18,164 bases of DNA, from positions 1 through 18,164 of the forward strand of contig CAUZJA010000030.1 of NCBI GenBank assembly GCA_963579925.1, written 5' to 3'. Source of the DNA: UBA1151 sp963579925 (GTDB lineage Bacteria; Chloroflexota; Dehalococcoidia; Lucifugimonadales; Lucifugimonadaceae). Positions 7,790-14,706 of this stretch are shown here, piece after piece. The first letter of the stretch is position 1; every line of letters starts with the position of its first letter. The position numbers were made by a program, and so were the translations under genes. The notes beneath the pieces are model-generated. The model was not told the DNA's origin. It saw only the letters and a program-made list of their open reading frames with translations, and did no database searches.

Positions 7790-8710
7790 CTAGTTCGCTG
7801 AAGGCCGTTTCCCGCCCGCTATTAGCACTGGAATGGACCACACGGAGTCGGTGGCGGTAATGAACAGTGTCTTGAGATCGGGGTTCCCAAATGAGAGGTT
7901 TGAAGCTACCTGTGGCGTTCTAATTTTGCCAATCAATTGGCCTTTGGGATTGTGGCACTGAACGCCATCGCCAGCCGCGATCCACACGTTGCCCTTCACG
8001 TCTACTCTTATGCCATCCGGTACCCACGGGTCGACTTCCGCGAATAATCGCCCATTGGCCAGCTTTTCACCGTCAACAACGTCAAATACCATCACGTGGT
8101 GGTTCAACTCTTCGCCGTGCGTCCGTGCTGTATCGCCAATGTAGAGAATGGACTCGTCGGGTGAGAACGCGAGCCCATTAGGCTTGTCGAGCTCATCTGC
8201 AACCGCCCGTACACGGCGCGTCTCGGGATCGAAGCGATATACCCGGTTCGTGTCCTGTTCCGATGCCGCTCCGTGCCCTAGCTCCGGGTGTAGCGCACCG
8301 TAGTCTGGGTCGCTGAACCATATAGCCCCGTCAGATTTCACGATAATGTCGTTTGGCGAAGTGAGTTTTCGGCCACCGTACTGGTGAATATAAGGATGCA
8401 CAACGCCGTCTAAATCAGTCATCGATACCTGACGCCCACCGGTTTCGCAGGAGAGAATCCGGCCCTCAAGGTCGACGGTATGGCCATTCGCATGCCCTGA
8501 TGGCTCGCGGAAGATTGAAACGCCATCCGCTTCTGTCCATTTGTAGACGCGATTATTAGGAATATCGCTCCAAATGAAATAGTCGCCATTCGGAACGTAG
8601 CAGCATCCCTCCGTGAATCCCATTCCGTCCGCGATTAGAATCAACTCGGCGTTTTCATCAACGAGTTTATTGAAGGCGGGTTTTATTACTTCTACTGCAG
8701 AATCCGGCAT
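7790..8710 (-). CDS. SMP-30/gluconolactonase family lactonase (copy A)
   Basis: This first gene of the sugar-acid cluster gives 306 aa. It is a paralogue of the next gene (shared GHANGHTVD, SPNDIIVKSDGAI, KPNGLAFSPDESILYIGDT) with the same metal-site residues: Glu34, Asn120, Asn178 and Asp232. The region after the first ligand differs (TEGCCYVP instead of EGPVWIP), and it has extra loops (EQDTNRVYRF, ARTHGEELNHH), so substrate range may differ. The ATG at 8710 has a strong SD (AGGAG, 4 nt). Only 10 nt separate it from the second copy, an arrangement that fits tandem duplication and co-translation. Cytoplasmic; the exact lactone is unknown. Confidence 0.9.
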   Translation of the reverse strand: MPDSAVEVIKPAFNKLVDENAELILIADGMGFTEGCCYVPNGDYFIWSDIPNNRVYKWTEADGVSIFREPSGHANGHTVDLEGRILSCETGGRQVSMTDLDGVVHPYIHQYGGRKLTSPNDIIVKSDGAIWFSDPDYGALHPELGHGAASEQDTNRVYRFDPETRRVRAVADELDKPNGLAFSPDESILYIGDTARTHGEELNHHVMVFDVVDGEKLANGRLFAEVDPWVPDGIRVDVKGNVWIAAGDGVQCHNPKGQLIGKIRTPQVASNLSFGNPDLKTLFITATDSVWSIPVLIAGGKRPSAN

Positions 8711-8729
8711 GCTTCTCCTGGCCTTTTGT

Positions 8730-8749
8730 CCACCACCTAATGGTGTGGC
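8730..8749. promoter_or_regulatory. Imperfect inverted repeat in the cluster leader
   Basis: CCACCACC-TAAT-GGTGTGG forms a stem with one bulged base. It lies between the candidate -10 box and the first SD of the sugar-acid cluster, a usual operator or leader-hairpin position. Confidence 0.3.
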
Positions 8750-8757
8750 GAATGGCG

Positions 8758-8786
8758 ATATTACTCGAATGGGCGGAAAGCCCCAA
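8758..8786 (-). promoter_or_regulatory. Candidate sigma-70-like promoter of the sugar-acid cluster
   Basis: On the minus strand TTGGGG (8781-8786) and TAATAT (8758-8763) are separated by exactly 17 nt, about 48 nt before the first ATG. The matches are 3/6 and 4/6, so support comes mainly from spacing and position. Confidence 0.3.
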
Positions 8787-8806
8787 ATCTGACTCGTGAA
8801 GATGCC

Positions 8807-8824
8807 GAATTATGCCAGTAATTC
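8807..8824. promoter_or_regulatory. Perfect GAATTA-N6-TAATTC inverted repeat, possible operator
   Basis: An 18-bp dyad with 6-bp perfect arms lies about 20 nt upstream of the candidate -35 box of the sugar-acid cluster, in the intergenic space after the radical SAM gene. The form suits a dimeric helix-turn-helix regulator site. No regulator gene is in the window. Confidence 0.35.
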
Positions 8825-8854
8825 TGGTGACGGTTTTTGCCCGGGTTCCGAGTT

Positions 8855-9931
8855 TTAGCTATATCCTAGATGAGGCCATTGCCGAAGGCTGAAACGCGCA
8901 TGTTGGATCAGCCGCTGTGAGTTTGCCTGTGAGCGCAAACGTGCGAGAGCGTGAGCCGCCGCAAACGGCGTGAATATGCACGCGCCGCACTTGCCTTCGA
9001 GCTTTGAGCGATCTCGCAACGTTGTGAAGATTTCAGAGTCTCGATACAGATCGACAACGCTATCGGAGCGTACGTTGCCCGTCTTCAGCGGCAGAAAGCC
9101 GCTGGGGTACACATCCCCCTGATGCGAGATGAAGAAGATCCCGCAACCATCGTTGGTTGGCGACATGGGCCAGAGTGCAGCAAGCTCGCCGGGGGGCACG
9201 TCGGAGATCGATCGTCCCTCAGTTTGTAGGCGGCGCAGGATCATCTTGCGGCGATATGGCTGGCCGAGCGTCGTCTTGACCTGGAGCGGCCACGTTCGGG
9301 CGTTGTCCAGGATCCAGTCGTAGACAGCCTCATGCTCATCCGGCGTGAGTAACTCGCCCTCAAGCCCTCGACCTATCGGCACCAGGAAGAACAGCTCCCA
9401 GAGCACAGCGCCGCTCTCGGCTACCAGATCGCCCATCGCAAATAGTTCATGCTTCGTCCGTGAGGTGATCGTTGTGTTCACCTGGAACTGCAGCCCCACA
9501 TCGTTGGCCATTTCGAACGCCGCAATCGTCCGGTCGAACGTTCCCGTGAAACCGCGGAACGAGTCGTGCGTCTCGGCACTTGCACCGTCCAGGCTGAGAG
9601 AGATGCGTCCAACCCCAATGTCGACCAGTTGTTTCAGCCTGTCTTTCGTTAATAGGGCGGTGGCGGACGGCGACACGGAAATGGTCATTCCAAGCGATAT
9701 CCCGTAGCTGGCGATATCGAACAGATCGCGCCGCATAAACGGGTCGCCCCCGCTGAGCACCACGATCGGCTGGGTGTCGAACGAAGCGAGTTGATCCATC
9801 ACACGGAAGCTCTCTTCAGTCGAGAATTCATTCGGGCTTCGCTGCGGCACCGCCTCAGCGCGGCAATGCCGACAACTGAGCGCGCACGCCAGCGTCATCT
9901 CCCAGAACACGACAACGGGGTCGCGATTCAT
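8855..9931 (-). CDS. Radical SAM protein, TIGR04053/AhbD-like, frameshifted near the C-terminus
   Basis: The protein begins MNRDPVVVFWEMT. It has the 4Fe-4S/SAM-binding motif CALSCRHC (Cys16, Cys20, Cys23) and the GGDPF SAM-contact motif, then SISLSLDGASAETHDSFRG, a late SAM-domain strand FFLVPIGRG, and GDVYPSGFLPLKTGNV as in the TIGR04053 and AhbD families, known or suspected to act in haem-related chemistry. After KCGAC (8981-8991) the frame departs: the expected auxiliary-cluster tail CGGSRSRTFALTG reads in another frame and ends at a TAG at 8859. A single missing base between 8961 and 8980 explains this. As read, the last ~40 residues are out-of-frame and auxiliary ligands are lost. The start is uncertain: a GTG at 9991 overlaps the upstream stop (TAGTG), while the ATG at 9931 lacks a good SD. 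Confidence 0.75.
   Translation of the reverse strand: MNRDPVVVFWEMTLACALSCRHCRAEAVPQRSPNEFSTEESFRVMDQLASFDTQPIVVLSGGDPFMRRDLFDIASYGISLGMTISVSPSATALLTKDRLKQLVDIGVGRISLSLDGASAETHDSFRGFTGTFDRTIAAFEMANDVGLQFQVNTTITSRTKHELFAMGDLVAESGAVLWELFFLVPIGRGLEGELLTPDEHEAVYDWILDNARTWPLQVKTTLGQPYRRKMILRRLQTEGRSISDVPPGELAALWPMSPTNDGCGIFFISHQGDVYPSGFLPLKTGNVRSDSVVDLYRDSEIFTTLRDRSKLEGKCGACIFTPFAAAHALARLRSQANSQRLIQHARFSLRQWPHLGYS
8961..8980 (-). other. Frameshift site in the second radical SAM gene
   Basis: Between the codons for the CGAC motif and the TGC-GGC-GGC (Cys-Gly-Gly) triplets there are 14 nt where the family spacing (five residues) needs 15. Restoring one base rejoins KCGAC to VCGGSRSR. It may be a true mutation or a sequence error. 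Confidence 0.75.
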
Positions 9932-9990
9932 GTCGCGTGGCGCTGGTGGTCCCCCCCGGCTTCCGGGACGTCCAACCCTAGAAGGGTGCA

Positions 9991-11196
9991 CTATGCTGCG
10001 CCCGTGCCTACCGCAGCCAGCACACCCTCGGTCCGCTCCTCCGGCGTCAGGTAGCACGCAGGATCGTGGCCCCACGGATCGCCCGTAGCGCTCTCGGCCC
10101 GCACCCGCAGGTTGCCGTTGCAGATACCCAGCCACTTACAGCTCGTGCATGGCTCGCTCAGCAGCGGCTTGCGGTCTCGCAGTTGGTTCAGGAAGGTGTT
10201 CTCTGGATCCGTCCAGATCTCGCTGAACGGTCGTTTCTTCACATTACCCAGAGTTTGAGTCCACCAGAACTGATCTGGGTGAACGTTGCCGACGTTATCA
10301 ATCGCCGCAATCCCTCGACCCGCGCTGTTGCCGCCGTTCTTCGAGAGCAGCGCCGCAATCGCGTCCGCTCGCTCAGGCGCGTTCTCCGTGGCCCACATCT
10401 GCAAGTACGCAGCATCGGCATGGTTATCGACCGTCAGCACCTCGAGGTTGGTGCCTTTACGGGGCGACTCCTGGGTTCGCTCAAATACATACTCCACCGC
10501 ACGTCTACGTGCGTCCGGATCAAGATCCAGCGACAGCAGCTTCTCGCCTCGACCTGCGTACGCCAGGTGGTAGACGCAGACACGAGGGATGCCCTCTCGC
10601 TCTGCCAGATCGAAGAGGGCAGGGAGGTCGTCTACGTTGCGTTTGGTCAGGGTGATACGAACGCTGACACGCATATCAGCCGCCAGCGAGTTCCGAATGC
10701 CGGATAGCGTCTTCTGGAACGCACCCTTACTGCCGCGAAACTTATCGTGCACCGCTTCCATACCGTCCAGGCTGATACCGGCGCGATTCAGACCGGCGTC
10801 GGCAAGTTCTGCCACTTTCTCTTTAGTAAGCAGCGTGCCGTTGGTTGAGATGAGACTCTTCAGGCCCTTGGCTGAGGCGTAGCGGATCAACTGGTCCAGA
10901 TCCTGCCGCATCGTGGGTTCGCCGCCTGAGAACAGCACCACCGGAATCTTGAAGTCCGCCATATCATCTAGCACGCCAAACGCCTGCGCCGTAGATAGCT
11001 CCCCCGGGTACTCCTTGTCGTGCGACGAGCTGTAACAGTGCGCGCTGTGGAGGTTGCAGGTGCGGGTGATGTTCCATACGACGATTGGTCGTGAGTGAAC
11101 CGGCCGAGGTTTGGCAGCGCCGGGATGGCGTTCGCCGTATCTGAGGTCGTCTCCGGGCGTCGATTCACCGATTAGAAGTCGGGTGACAGAGAGCAA
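9991..11196 (-). CDS. ahbC: AhbC-like radical SAM protein with Cys-to-Ser change in the cluster motif
   Basis: This 401-aa protein matches AhbC (12,18-didecarboxysiroheme deacetylase of the siroheme-dependent haem pathway) along its length: the opening LSVTRLLIGESTPGDDLRYG, WNITRTCNL, VVLFSGGEPTMRQDL, LISTNGTLLTKE, GISLDGMEAVHDKFRG, VYHLAYAGRGEKL, EVLTVDNHADAAYL, NVHPDQFW, RPFSEIWTDPEN and the auxiliary-cluster tail CTSCKWLGICNGN...DPACYL, with all those cysteines kept. However, the SAM-cluster motif reads C47-NLH-S51-AH-C54: the middle cysteine is serine (AGC at 11044-11046; TGC expected). The start is TTG at 11196, with a strong SD (AGGAG, 5 nt) and exact alignment to the family N-terminus. 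The next radical SAM gene overlaps or closely follows. If the serine is real, activity is doubtful. Confidence 0.8.
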   Translation of the reverse strand: MLSVTRLLIGESTPGDDLRYGERHPGAAKPRPVHSRPIVVWNITRTCNLHSAHCYSSSHDKEYPGELSTAQAFGVLDDMADFKIPVVLFSGGEPTMRQDLDQLIRYASAKGLKSLISTNGTLLTKEKVAELADAGLNRAGISLDGMEAVHDKFRGSKGAFQKTLSGIRNSLAADMRVSVRITLTKRNVDDLPALFDLAEREGIPRVCVYHLAYAGRGEKLLSLDLDPDARRRAVEYVFERTQESPRKGTNLEVLTVDNHADAAYLQMWATENAPERADAIAALLSKNGGNSAGRGIAAIDNVGNVHPDQFWWTQTLGNVKKRPFSEIWTDPENTFLNQLRDRKPLLSEPCTSCKWLGICNGNLRVRAESATGDPWGHDPACYLTPEERTEGVLAAVGTGAA

Positions 11197-11360
11197 AGGA
11201 TCTCCTCATAAGTAGAGATGTTTTAGTACCGCCTCCTTATGGGAACGCGCCGCGAATGAGGCGTCAATGATCTTGAACCATTGCTAAATGATGGACGCGT
11301 GAGGATCGGGGCTGCGCCCTGCAGCTGAAAGACGAAGAGCACCGGCTTCGCTTCGGCGAC

Positions 11361-11990
11361 TTAGCTCCGGCGCAAGAGTCCGAATGCTATGTCAGGGCCG
11401 TTGTTCTCCACGTATGCCAGCCGAATCCACATGAGCGCCATCGGCTCCAGCAGATGCGCCGCGCTGAGTGGACCGCAGTCGACCGCGTCGAACCCAATCT
11501 CGCTCGCCAGCCCCAGCGTCAGCGACTTCGCGTCAGCGTCATCGCCACAAACGAACCCCGCGGCTTTCTGGCCGCCGAATTCGAGGTTCGCAACGTTGCC
11601 CATGCCTATGGTGTTGAACGCCTTCACCACGCGTGCGCCAGTGGCGTTCGCGACACTCTCCGCCAGCGACTCATCGGCAGCGGTGAACGGCATCATGTCG
11701 TCGCCGATGGGATTATTCGCGTCGATCAGCACCTTGCCGGACAGATCGCCCGCGTTCGATGCAATCTCAACGGCGTTACGGCCCGGAACCGCCAGCAGCA
11801 CAGCGTCGGCTCCAGCGTGGCAGCGCTCAACCAGCGTCGCCGACGCCGATGTGCCACACGCCTTCACCATCGCAGAGACGCGATCGGCCCCCGGCTCGCG
11901 CGTGCCGAACACAATTGTGTGGCCGTTGGCCGCCCACGCCGTAGCGAGGGTCTGGCCCACGATGCCGGTGCCAATAACCGCGATCTTCAT
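11361..11990 (-). CDS. NADPH-dependent F420 reductase-like oxidoreductase
   Basis: This 209-aa Rossmann protein opens with KIAVIGTGIVGQTLATAWAANGH (GxGxxG at residues 7-12), followed by FGTRE, whose arginine could bind the NADP 2'-phosphate. ADAVLLAVPG, LIDANNPIG and VVKAFNTIGMGN are typical of the F420-dependent NADP oxidoreductase (FNO/NpdG) family and its many relatives that lack proven F420 use. The ATG at 11990 has the SD GAGG at about 9 nt. The aldo/keto reductase gene lies 76 nt upstream, separated by a 43-bp repeat, so the pair could share a transcript. No F420-synthesis gene is visible, so cofactor choice is open. Cytoplasmic; substrate unknown. Confidence 0.8.
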   Translation of the reverse strand: MKIAVIGTGIVGQTLATAWAANGHTIVFGTREPGADRVSAMVKACGTSASATLVERCHAGADAVLLAVPGRNAVEIASNAGDLSGKVLIDANNPIGDDMMPFTAADESLAESVANATGARVVKAFNTIGMGNVANLEFGGQKAAGFVCGDDADAKSLTLGLASEIGFDAVDCGPLSAAHLLEPMALMWIRLAYVENNGPDIAFGLLRRS

Positions 11991-12014
11991 CAGTCACTAC
12001 CTCTTCCGGTTCCC

Positions 12015-12057
12015 TCCCCTCGCCCCTTGGGGGAGAGGGTTAGGGTGAGGGGATTCT
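12015..12057 (-). repeat. 43-bp G/C-rich dispersed repeat (copy 1)
   Basis: The minus-strand sequence matches 17325-17367 at 41 of 43 positions; the two mismatches are adjacent. It contains a CCCC-TT-GGGG hairpin core and lies just upstream of the SD of the F420-reductase-like gene. The same class of repeat (translating as 'PRPLGERARVRG') is spread through many bacterial genomes. Confidence 0.85.
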
Positions 12058-12066
12058 CACGCGGCC

Positions 12067-13056
12067 TTACTTCATTCGGTTGTCGGAGTTCCACATATCC
12101 GGGTTGGAGCCAATGATCTCCTTCACTCGTTCCGTGATCGTGGAAAGTTTCGCAGAAGCGTCCGCGGGCAGCTTCAAGTCGATCGCCGGGAGGTTCCAGG
12201 AGAGCTCCTCCGGGTTGCGAGCACCAATCAGCAGCGACAGCACGCTGGCCCGGCTGCGCACCCATGCCAGGGCAACGCTGGCCATTGGCTCCTGCATCTG
12301 GTCGGCCACGTACCGAATCTTCTCCACCGCCTCGAACAGCTCCACCTCGCAGCCATCTTCGCCGTGATTGCTCTGCGGCCGGTCCTTTGAGTAGTGACGC
12401 GAGCGCGCGAGGCCCTCAGGCACCTCGTCAGCGTTCTTGTAGCGACCCGAAAGCACGCCCTGCGCCAGCGGGCTGTAGCAGATGATTCCCGTGTTGGTCT
12501 CGGAGCACAGCGGCTGGATTTCGTACTCAATCGCACGCCACGCCAGGTTGTACGGAAGCTGGTCAGACTGGCACATGCCAATGTCCAGCGCCGCGGTCAG
12601 ATCATCGATAGCGAAGTTGCAAACGCCCAGCGCCCGCACCTTGCCCTTCTCGACCAATCGACTCAGCGCCTCCCACTGATCGTCCTGCGGAATATCGTGG
12701 TTCGGCCAGTGGATCTGGTAGAGGTCGATGTAGTCCGTGCCCAGGTTCTTCAGGCTGCGGTCGCAAGTCTCCTCGACCAGCTTTGGGTCCAGATTCGGCG
12801 GGCTGATCTTCGTCCCGATAATCGCTTCTTTCCGACGACCTACCAGTCCCTCGCCAAGCACCTGCTCAGACTTGCCCGCGCCGTACCCCTCGGCCGTATC
12901 GAAGAAATTGATCCCCGCATCCAGCGCAGCATGAACAGCAGCAATGGAATCGCCATCATCCTGCTCACCCCACACATCCCCACCAGCAAAGGGCCAACAC
13001 CCCAGCGCAAAAGTAGAGACCTCAATGTCCGTGTTACCGAGCTTCTTGTAATCCAA
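12067..13056 (-). CDS. Aldo/keto reductase
   Basis: This 329-aa NAD(P)H-dependent TIM-barrel oxidoreductase opens with the usual YKKLGNTDIEVSTFALGCW. The catalytic tetrad is complete: Asp53 and Tyr58 in FFDTAEGYGAGKSE, Lys83 in GTKISP, His116 in YQIHWP. The cofactor-end motifs LAQGVLSGRY and SLLIGARNPEEL are present. Length and motifs fit the AKR11/AKR12-like group of general aldehyde or sugar reductases. Translation probably starts at TTG (13056), which aligns with the family N-terminus; an AGGA lies about 11 nt upstream, so initiation may be weak. It precedes the F420-reductase-like gene on the same strand. Substrate unknown; cytoplasmic. Confidence 0.92.
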   Translation of the reverse strand: MDYKKLGNTDIEVSTFALGCWPFAGGDVWGEQDDGDSIAAVHAALDAGINFFDTAEGYGAGKSEQVLGEGLVGRRKEAIIGTKISPPNLDPKLVEETCDRSLKNLGTDYIDLYQIHWPNHDIPQDDQWEALSRLVEKGKVRALGVCNFAIDDLTAALDIGMCQSDQLPYNLAWRAIEYEIQPLCSETNTGIICYSPLAQGVLSGRYKNADEVPEGLARSRHYSKDRPQSNHGEDGCEVELFEAVEKIRYVADQMQEPMASVALAWVRSRASVLSLLIGARNPEELSWNLPAIDLKLPADASAKLSTITERVKEIIGSNPDMWNSDNRMK

Positions 13057-13124
13057 TGTGTGTACGTTCCTGCGGGATTGGGGGCGATAGATCAGTTGCG
13101 GAAGTGTAGCGGGTTGGGAGGTGG

Positions 13125-13141
13125 GGCGTAGTCCCTACGCC
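13125..13141. repeat. Perfect intergenic hairpin GGCGTAG-TCC-CTACGCC
   Basis: A 7-bp perfect stem with a 3-nt loop lies between the broken ATPase gene and the aldo/keto reductase gene. No T-run follows on either strand, so it looks like a short palindromic repeat unit more than an intrinsic terminator. Confidence 0.5.
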
Positions 13142-13187
13142 GTTCAGTTCACCGATGGGGCGAGCAGAGTTCTTCAGGAGTGGAAAA

Positions 13188-14279
13188 TTAACTGGCGTTG
13201 ACGATTTCCAAAGTCCTCCCAACATAGCTGGCTAGCTCCCCAGAATCGATTGGCTCGGTCTCAGATCCCGCGTTGGTACCGTGGTGATACCTCTTTGAGA
13301 AGTCATTAATGTCTGTTAGTTCGGCTAATATCCCCTGCCAGATATACAAAGACTCACTAGGTTGCGAGTCTCTGATTTTGGATATGAAATTGCCCAGCCA
13401 TTCGTTGGATTCGAACTGGCCCGGTGAATTGATTCTCAGATTTGCCTCAAGAACTGGACGGATAGTTGTCGCAACATGTCTTGGATCGCCGTCGCCATCA
13501 TCCAAGAACCGCTTTAATATTCTCACTTCTCGGAAGTAGTCGAGGCTTGTCTCATCCTCAATATCCCATTCTCTGATAGCGGTGTTATGCGCTTGAATGC
13601 GAGTCAGTTGCAGTGACCGGGTTTTTGCCGAATCTGAGGCGTCCCATATCTCCCTGAGAAACATGCGCTCATGTGACAAGATAATCGCCTGCTTAGCGTT
13701 GGTGGCAAGTCTGCATATTTGTTGTTGGGTACAAAAGCGGCGTGATCTATCTTGGCTACCGAGCGGATCATCAAAAACCAACAATTTTTCGGCCAACTTT
13801 GGATCCAATTCTGATTGAGCCACAAAAAATGCAAATGGGAGGGAACTTCTGTCACCTGCGCTGAGAGTGTTTTTGAAACTCGGCTCTGCGGAGTTACTGG
13901 TCGAGTCGCCAAGAGCAACAAGAGTGTCGTTTATGATCAGTTGATAAGACGAAGTTGGTCTACCACCGGCGTAACTTCTGGATACTTTTCCAATTCGGAA
14001 GCTTGCGCCAAACGCGAGCAGCAGCTCATTTATTCGTTTTTCAAATTGGTTCAAAATGTCTTCACTGAACGCGTCCAAAGCCGTCTTTGCATCATCCTTA
14101 GCGATCTCAACGGCCTTTTTGGATCCCAATGAATTTGTATATTCTAGGCAGGCATTTTTGGCACCAGCTTCGTATCTCGACTTGACGGTTTCTAGCTGCT
14201 GAATAGCGGTGTTGGCGAGGGTTCTGTCCCCTGTGGCAATTTCCTTCTTTTTAACCGATATTGCGGTCGCTGAGCGCAC
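13188..14279 (-). CDS. C-terminal piece of the broken ATPase
   Basis: This piece encodes the second half of the ABC ATPase head and the effector-like tail. It contains coiled-coil residues (KNACLEYTNSLGSKKAVEI), the signature LSAGDRSSLPFAFF (139-152), Walker B LLVFDDPLGSQD (166-177) and H-loop His203. The C-terminal ~120 residues hold RPVLE (274-278), ELTDINDFSKRYHHGTN and EPIDSGELASYV. A GTG occurs at 14279, but a stop lies just upstream and no SD fits, so this is not an independent gene. Confidence 0.65.
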   Translation of the reverse strand: MRSATAISVKKKEIATGDRTLANTAIQQLETVKSRYEAGAKNACLEYTNSLGSKKAVEIAKDDAKTALDAFSEDILNQFEKRINELLLAFGASFRIGKVSRSYAGGRPTSSYQLIINDTLVALGDSTSNSAEPSFKNTLSAGDRSSLPFAFFVAQSELDPKLAEKLLVFDDPLGSQDRSRRFCTQQQICRLATNAKQAIILSHERMFLREIWDASDSAKTRSLQLTRIQAHNTAIREWDIEDETSLDYFREVRILKRFLDDGDGDPRHVATTIRPVLEANLRINSPGQFESNEWLGNFISKIRDSQPSESLYIWQGILAELTDINDFSKRYHHGTNAGSETEPIDSGELASYVGRTLEIVNAS

Positions 14280-14282
14280 CTA
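14251..14282 (-). other. Second frameshift window in the ATPase gene
   Basis: The middle frame ends at TAA (14251-14253) and the C-terminal frame is closed by TAG at 14280-14282, so the switch must fall between these stops. It needs one extra base removed (for example one G of GG before TTAAAAAG). Confidence 0.7.
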
Positions 14283-14706
14283 TCCGCACGTTGTAATCAC
14301 CGACAGCTTGTTTGGCACTACCGAACCCGGAGTTCACAATCGCGAATGAATCGGACGGTTGCATAGGCTCAAGTGGGGAAGCTAGTTTGGCTTCCGCAAG
14401 ATTCATTGCCTCAATAACAAGCTTCGAGCGCGCACCTTGGACCTTTGATTGGTCAAGTGTGGGACCATCAGCATCTACGAAACCGAGCCAGAATTTCGTC
14501 AATTCTTCATTTCTATCCATCGCTTGGGAAAGACGTAGGATGGCGGCTTCAGAATCCAGTTCTTCTATCCTGGCCTTCAGGTTTGCGATGGCGACCTTTA
14601 GGAGCTGATATTCCTTGCTGAAATAGGATTGGTAATTCGCTATTAGATCGATCCCGTCCAGTGACTGCTCGCAAAACGGACAACTGGAACCTTTCAGGAA
14701 ATCCAA
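14251..14706 (-). CDS. Middle piece of the broken ATPase with CPFC motif
   Basis: This frame carries WVQQGLDFLKGSSCPFCEQSL and then charged helical sequence (LLKVAIANLKARIEELDSEAAI), as in the insert with a Rad50-like CxxC hook of RloC-type proteins. The TTG at 14706 is only the first start-like codon: coding similarity continues upstream in this frame to about 14742, showing it is a fragment and not a separate gene. Confidence 0.6.
   Translation of the reverse strand: MDFLKGSSCPFCEQSLDGIDLIANYQSYFSKEYQLLKVAIANLKARIEELDSEAAILRLSQAMDRNEELTKFWLGFVDADGPTLDQSKVQGARSKLVIEAMNLAEAKLASPLEPMQPSDSFAIVNSGFGSAKQAVGDYNVRIGALSDRNIG

Noticed and set aside
9932..10135. N-terminal extension of the second radical SAM gene to 10135
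   Set aside because: It runs through the end of the AhbC-like gene in another frame and is Arg/Gly-rich with no radical SAM similarity.
10066..10707. 213-codon plus-strand open frame
   Set aside because: It lies wholly antisense to the well-supported AhbC-like gene and has no recognisable motif.
11232..11238. AAGGAGG on the minus strand as an RBS of a leader peptide
   Set aside because: No start codon follows at a usable distance; the AhbC-like gene has its own AGGAG further on.
11389..12116. Two plus-strand open frames of about 220 codons
   Set aside because: Antisense to the F420-reductase-like gene and running through the 43-bp repeat; composition reflects high GC at third positions of the opposite strand.
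12394..13131. 245-codon plus-strand open frame
   Set aside because: Antisense shadow of the aldo/keto reductase, whose catalytic tetrad is complete on the other strand.
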